A stretch of DNA of 5,813 nt from JBHHZM01 sp046758065 (GTDB lineage: Bacteria; Pseudomonadota; Alphaproteobacteria; JAAXGF01). Made by a program: the position numbers and the translations under genes. Below the pieces are notes generated by a model that was not told where the DNA came from, ran no database searches, and saw only the letters and a program-made list of their open reading frames with translations. The stretch spans positions 1 through 5,813 of the forward strand of contig JBHHZM010000169.1 of the NCBI GenBank assembly GCA_046758065.1, written 5' to 3'. Each line of letters begins with the position of its first letter. Position 1 is the first letter of the stretch. Shown here piece after piece: positions 4,959 to 5,813 of this stretch.

Positions 4959-4984
4959 CACGATAAAGTTGGGAGAATCGCACA

Positions 4985-5813
4985 ATGAAATTCACAGGGA
5001 GAATGAGCCGGCGCGCGCTGTTCGCGGCGTTGGCGATCGCCGTTGCCGGAACGATCGGTCTGGCGCCCGCGGATGTCGCGGCCGGCGAGAAGCTGAAGGT
5101 CGCAGCGGTGTTCGAGACGCCGATCGAGGAACCCTGGGTCAACCAGATCCACGTCGCGCTCCTCAAGGCGCAGAAGGAACTCGGCGTCGAATACACCTGG
5201 TCGGAAAGCGTCAAGGCGGCCGATTTCGCCCGCGTGCTGCACGAGTACGCGCAAGGGGGCTACGACCTGATCATGGGCGATTCGTTCGGCACCGAGCGCA
5301 TTACCCGCCGCGTCGCCCGCGAGTACCCGAACGTCGCCTTCGTCTTCGGTTCCGGCCTCGGCCCGGCCGAGCCGAATTTCGGCGTGTTCGACAACTGGAT
5401 CCACGAACCCGCCTATCTCAGCGGCGTGATCGCCGGCAAGATGTCCCGCTCGAACGTCGTCGGCGTCGTCGCAGCGATGCCGATTCCCGAGGTCAACCGG
5501 CTGTCGAACGCCTTCTGCGCCGGTGCCAGGGAAGCGAACAAGAACGCCAAGTGCAAGTTCTCGTTCATCGGCTCGTTCTTCGATCCGCCCAAGGCGAAGG
5601 AGGCCGCCCTCGCCCAGATCGAGGCCGGCGCGGACGTGATCTATGCCGAGCGTTTCGGCGTCGTCGAGGCGGCGGCCGAAAAGGGCGTTCTCGCTATCGG
5701 CAACATGTCGGATCAATCGGGCCTCGCGCCCGATACGGTGATCACCAGCGTGGTCTGGGACATGTGGCCGACGGTCAAGCAGGTGGTCAGCCTGGTCAAG
5801 GCCGGCGTCTACA
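4985..5813 (+). CDS. BMP-family ABC transporter substrate-binding protein, 3' end cut by window
   Basis: 276 codons are present and the frame continues past the window. Residues 1-33 are a signal peptide with a twin-arginine-like MSRRAL (7-12), a hydrophobic core and a probable VAA|GE cleavage. There is no lipobox Cys, so the product is a soluble periplasmic protein. The mature part matches the BMP/PnrA-type binding fold (PF02608): a first strand KVAAVFETPIEEPWVN (38-53), LIMGDSFG (95-102), PNVAFVFGSG (115-124), NFGVFDNWIHEPAYLSGVIAG (131-151), MPIPEVNRLSNAFCAGA (165-181), FFDPPKAKEAALAQIEAGAD (198-217) and IYAERFGVVEAA (219-230). Characterised members bind purine nucleosides or related purines for an ABC importer; the exact ligand is not readable here. 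GGGAG (4971-4975) with 9 bases of spacing supports the ATG at 4985 over M7. Permease and ATPase genes would be expected downstream, outside the window. Confidence 0.92.
   Translation, partial: MKFTGRMSRRALFAALAIAVAGTIGLAPADVAAGEKLKVAAVFETPIEEPWVNQIHVALLKAQKELGVEYTWSESVKAADFARVLHEYAQGGYDLIMGDSFGTERITRRVAREYPNVAFVFGSGLGPAEPNFGVFDNWIHEPAYLSGVIAGKMSRSNVVGVVAAMPIPEVNRLSNAFCAGAREANKNAKCKFSFIGSFFDPPKAKEAALAQIEAGADVIYAERFGVVEAAAEKGVLAIGNMSDQSGLAPDTVITSVVWDMWPTVKQVVSLVKAGVY

Noticed and set aside
4780..4984. Riboswitch controlling the BMP gene
   Set aside because: Stem-loops are present, but I could not match the conserved core of any purine, guanidine or other riboswitch class known to me. It is kept only as an unspecific palindrome-rich region.
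4829..5716. 295-residue open frame on the minus strand opposite the BMP gene
   Set aside because: It is antisense to a clear BMP-family protein with a signal peptide and Shine-Dalgarno, and its translation shows no domain.
1..5813. CRISPR array, tRNA, rRNA or transposase gene
   Set aside because: No regularly spaced repeats, no tRNA-like cloverleaf with T-arm sequence, no rRNA-like sequence and no transposase motifs were seen on either strand. The only tandem repeat is the two-copy 18-bp unit at 3665-3700.

Overview
The window is GC-rich with strong G/C preference at third codon positions. Its gene types suggest a free-living alphaproteobacterium, possibly of the Rhodospirillales type. The pointers are a DUF2336-family protein, a single-domain PilZ protein, a Tat-like leader on a BMP-family binding protein, TTAA-containing CtrA-like promoter motifs and clustered GANTC (CcrM-type) sites. 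This placement is inferred from gene families; no rRNA or other marker gene is present.

Layout, left to right: (1) the 5' end of a minus-strand gene for an exported protein of unknown function (1-194), with a sigma70-like promoter and a cluster of GANTC sites upstream; (2) a minus-strand M20-family metal-dependent amidohydrolase of the carbamoylase/allantoate amidohydrolase group (392-1639); (3) a 449-bp divergent intergenic region, most of it a highly self-complementary 281-bp element (1735-2015): a long terminal inverted repeat enclosing two long multi-helix hairpins; (4) a plus-strand DUF2336 protein (2089-3234) ending in a terminator-like hairpin; (5) a minus-strand PilZ (c-di-GMP receptor) protein (3317-3664) whose start codon abuts an 18-bp tandem repeat; (6) a divergent plus-strand conserved-type hypothetical protein (3854-4402) whose C-terminal tail looks like the CheY-binding peptide of FliM; (7) a minus-strand small exported c-type cytochrome (4419-4757) lacking an obvious Met ligand; (8) a plus-strand BMP-family periplasmic binding protein (4985 to the window end), preceded by several palindromes.

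The genes alternate in strand and no multi-gene operon is visible inside the window. Possible functional links are inference only. PilZ, the FliM-tail-like protein and DUF2336 could belong to a motility/cell-cycle signalling neighbourhood. The M20 amidohydrolase and the BMP importer could both serve purine or ureide nitrogen use, but more than 3 kb separates them. The most unusual item is the 281-bp Y-shaped palindromic element, which could be a MITE-like mobile element, a structured RNA, or a pair of mirrored promoter boxes.
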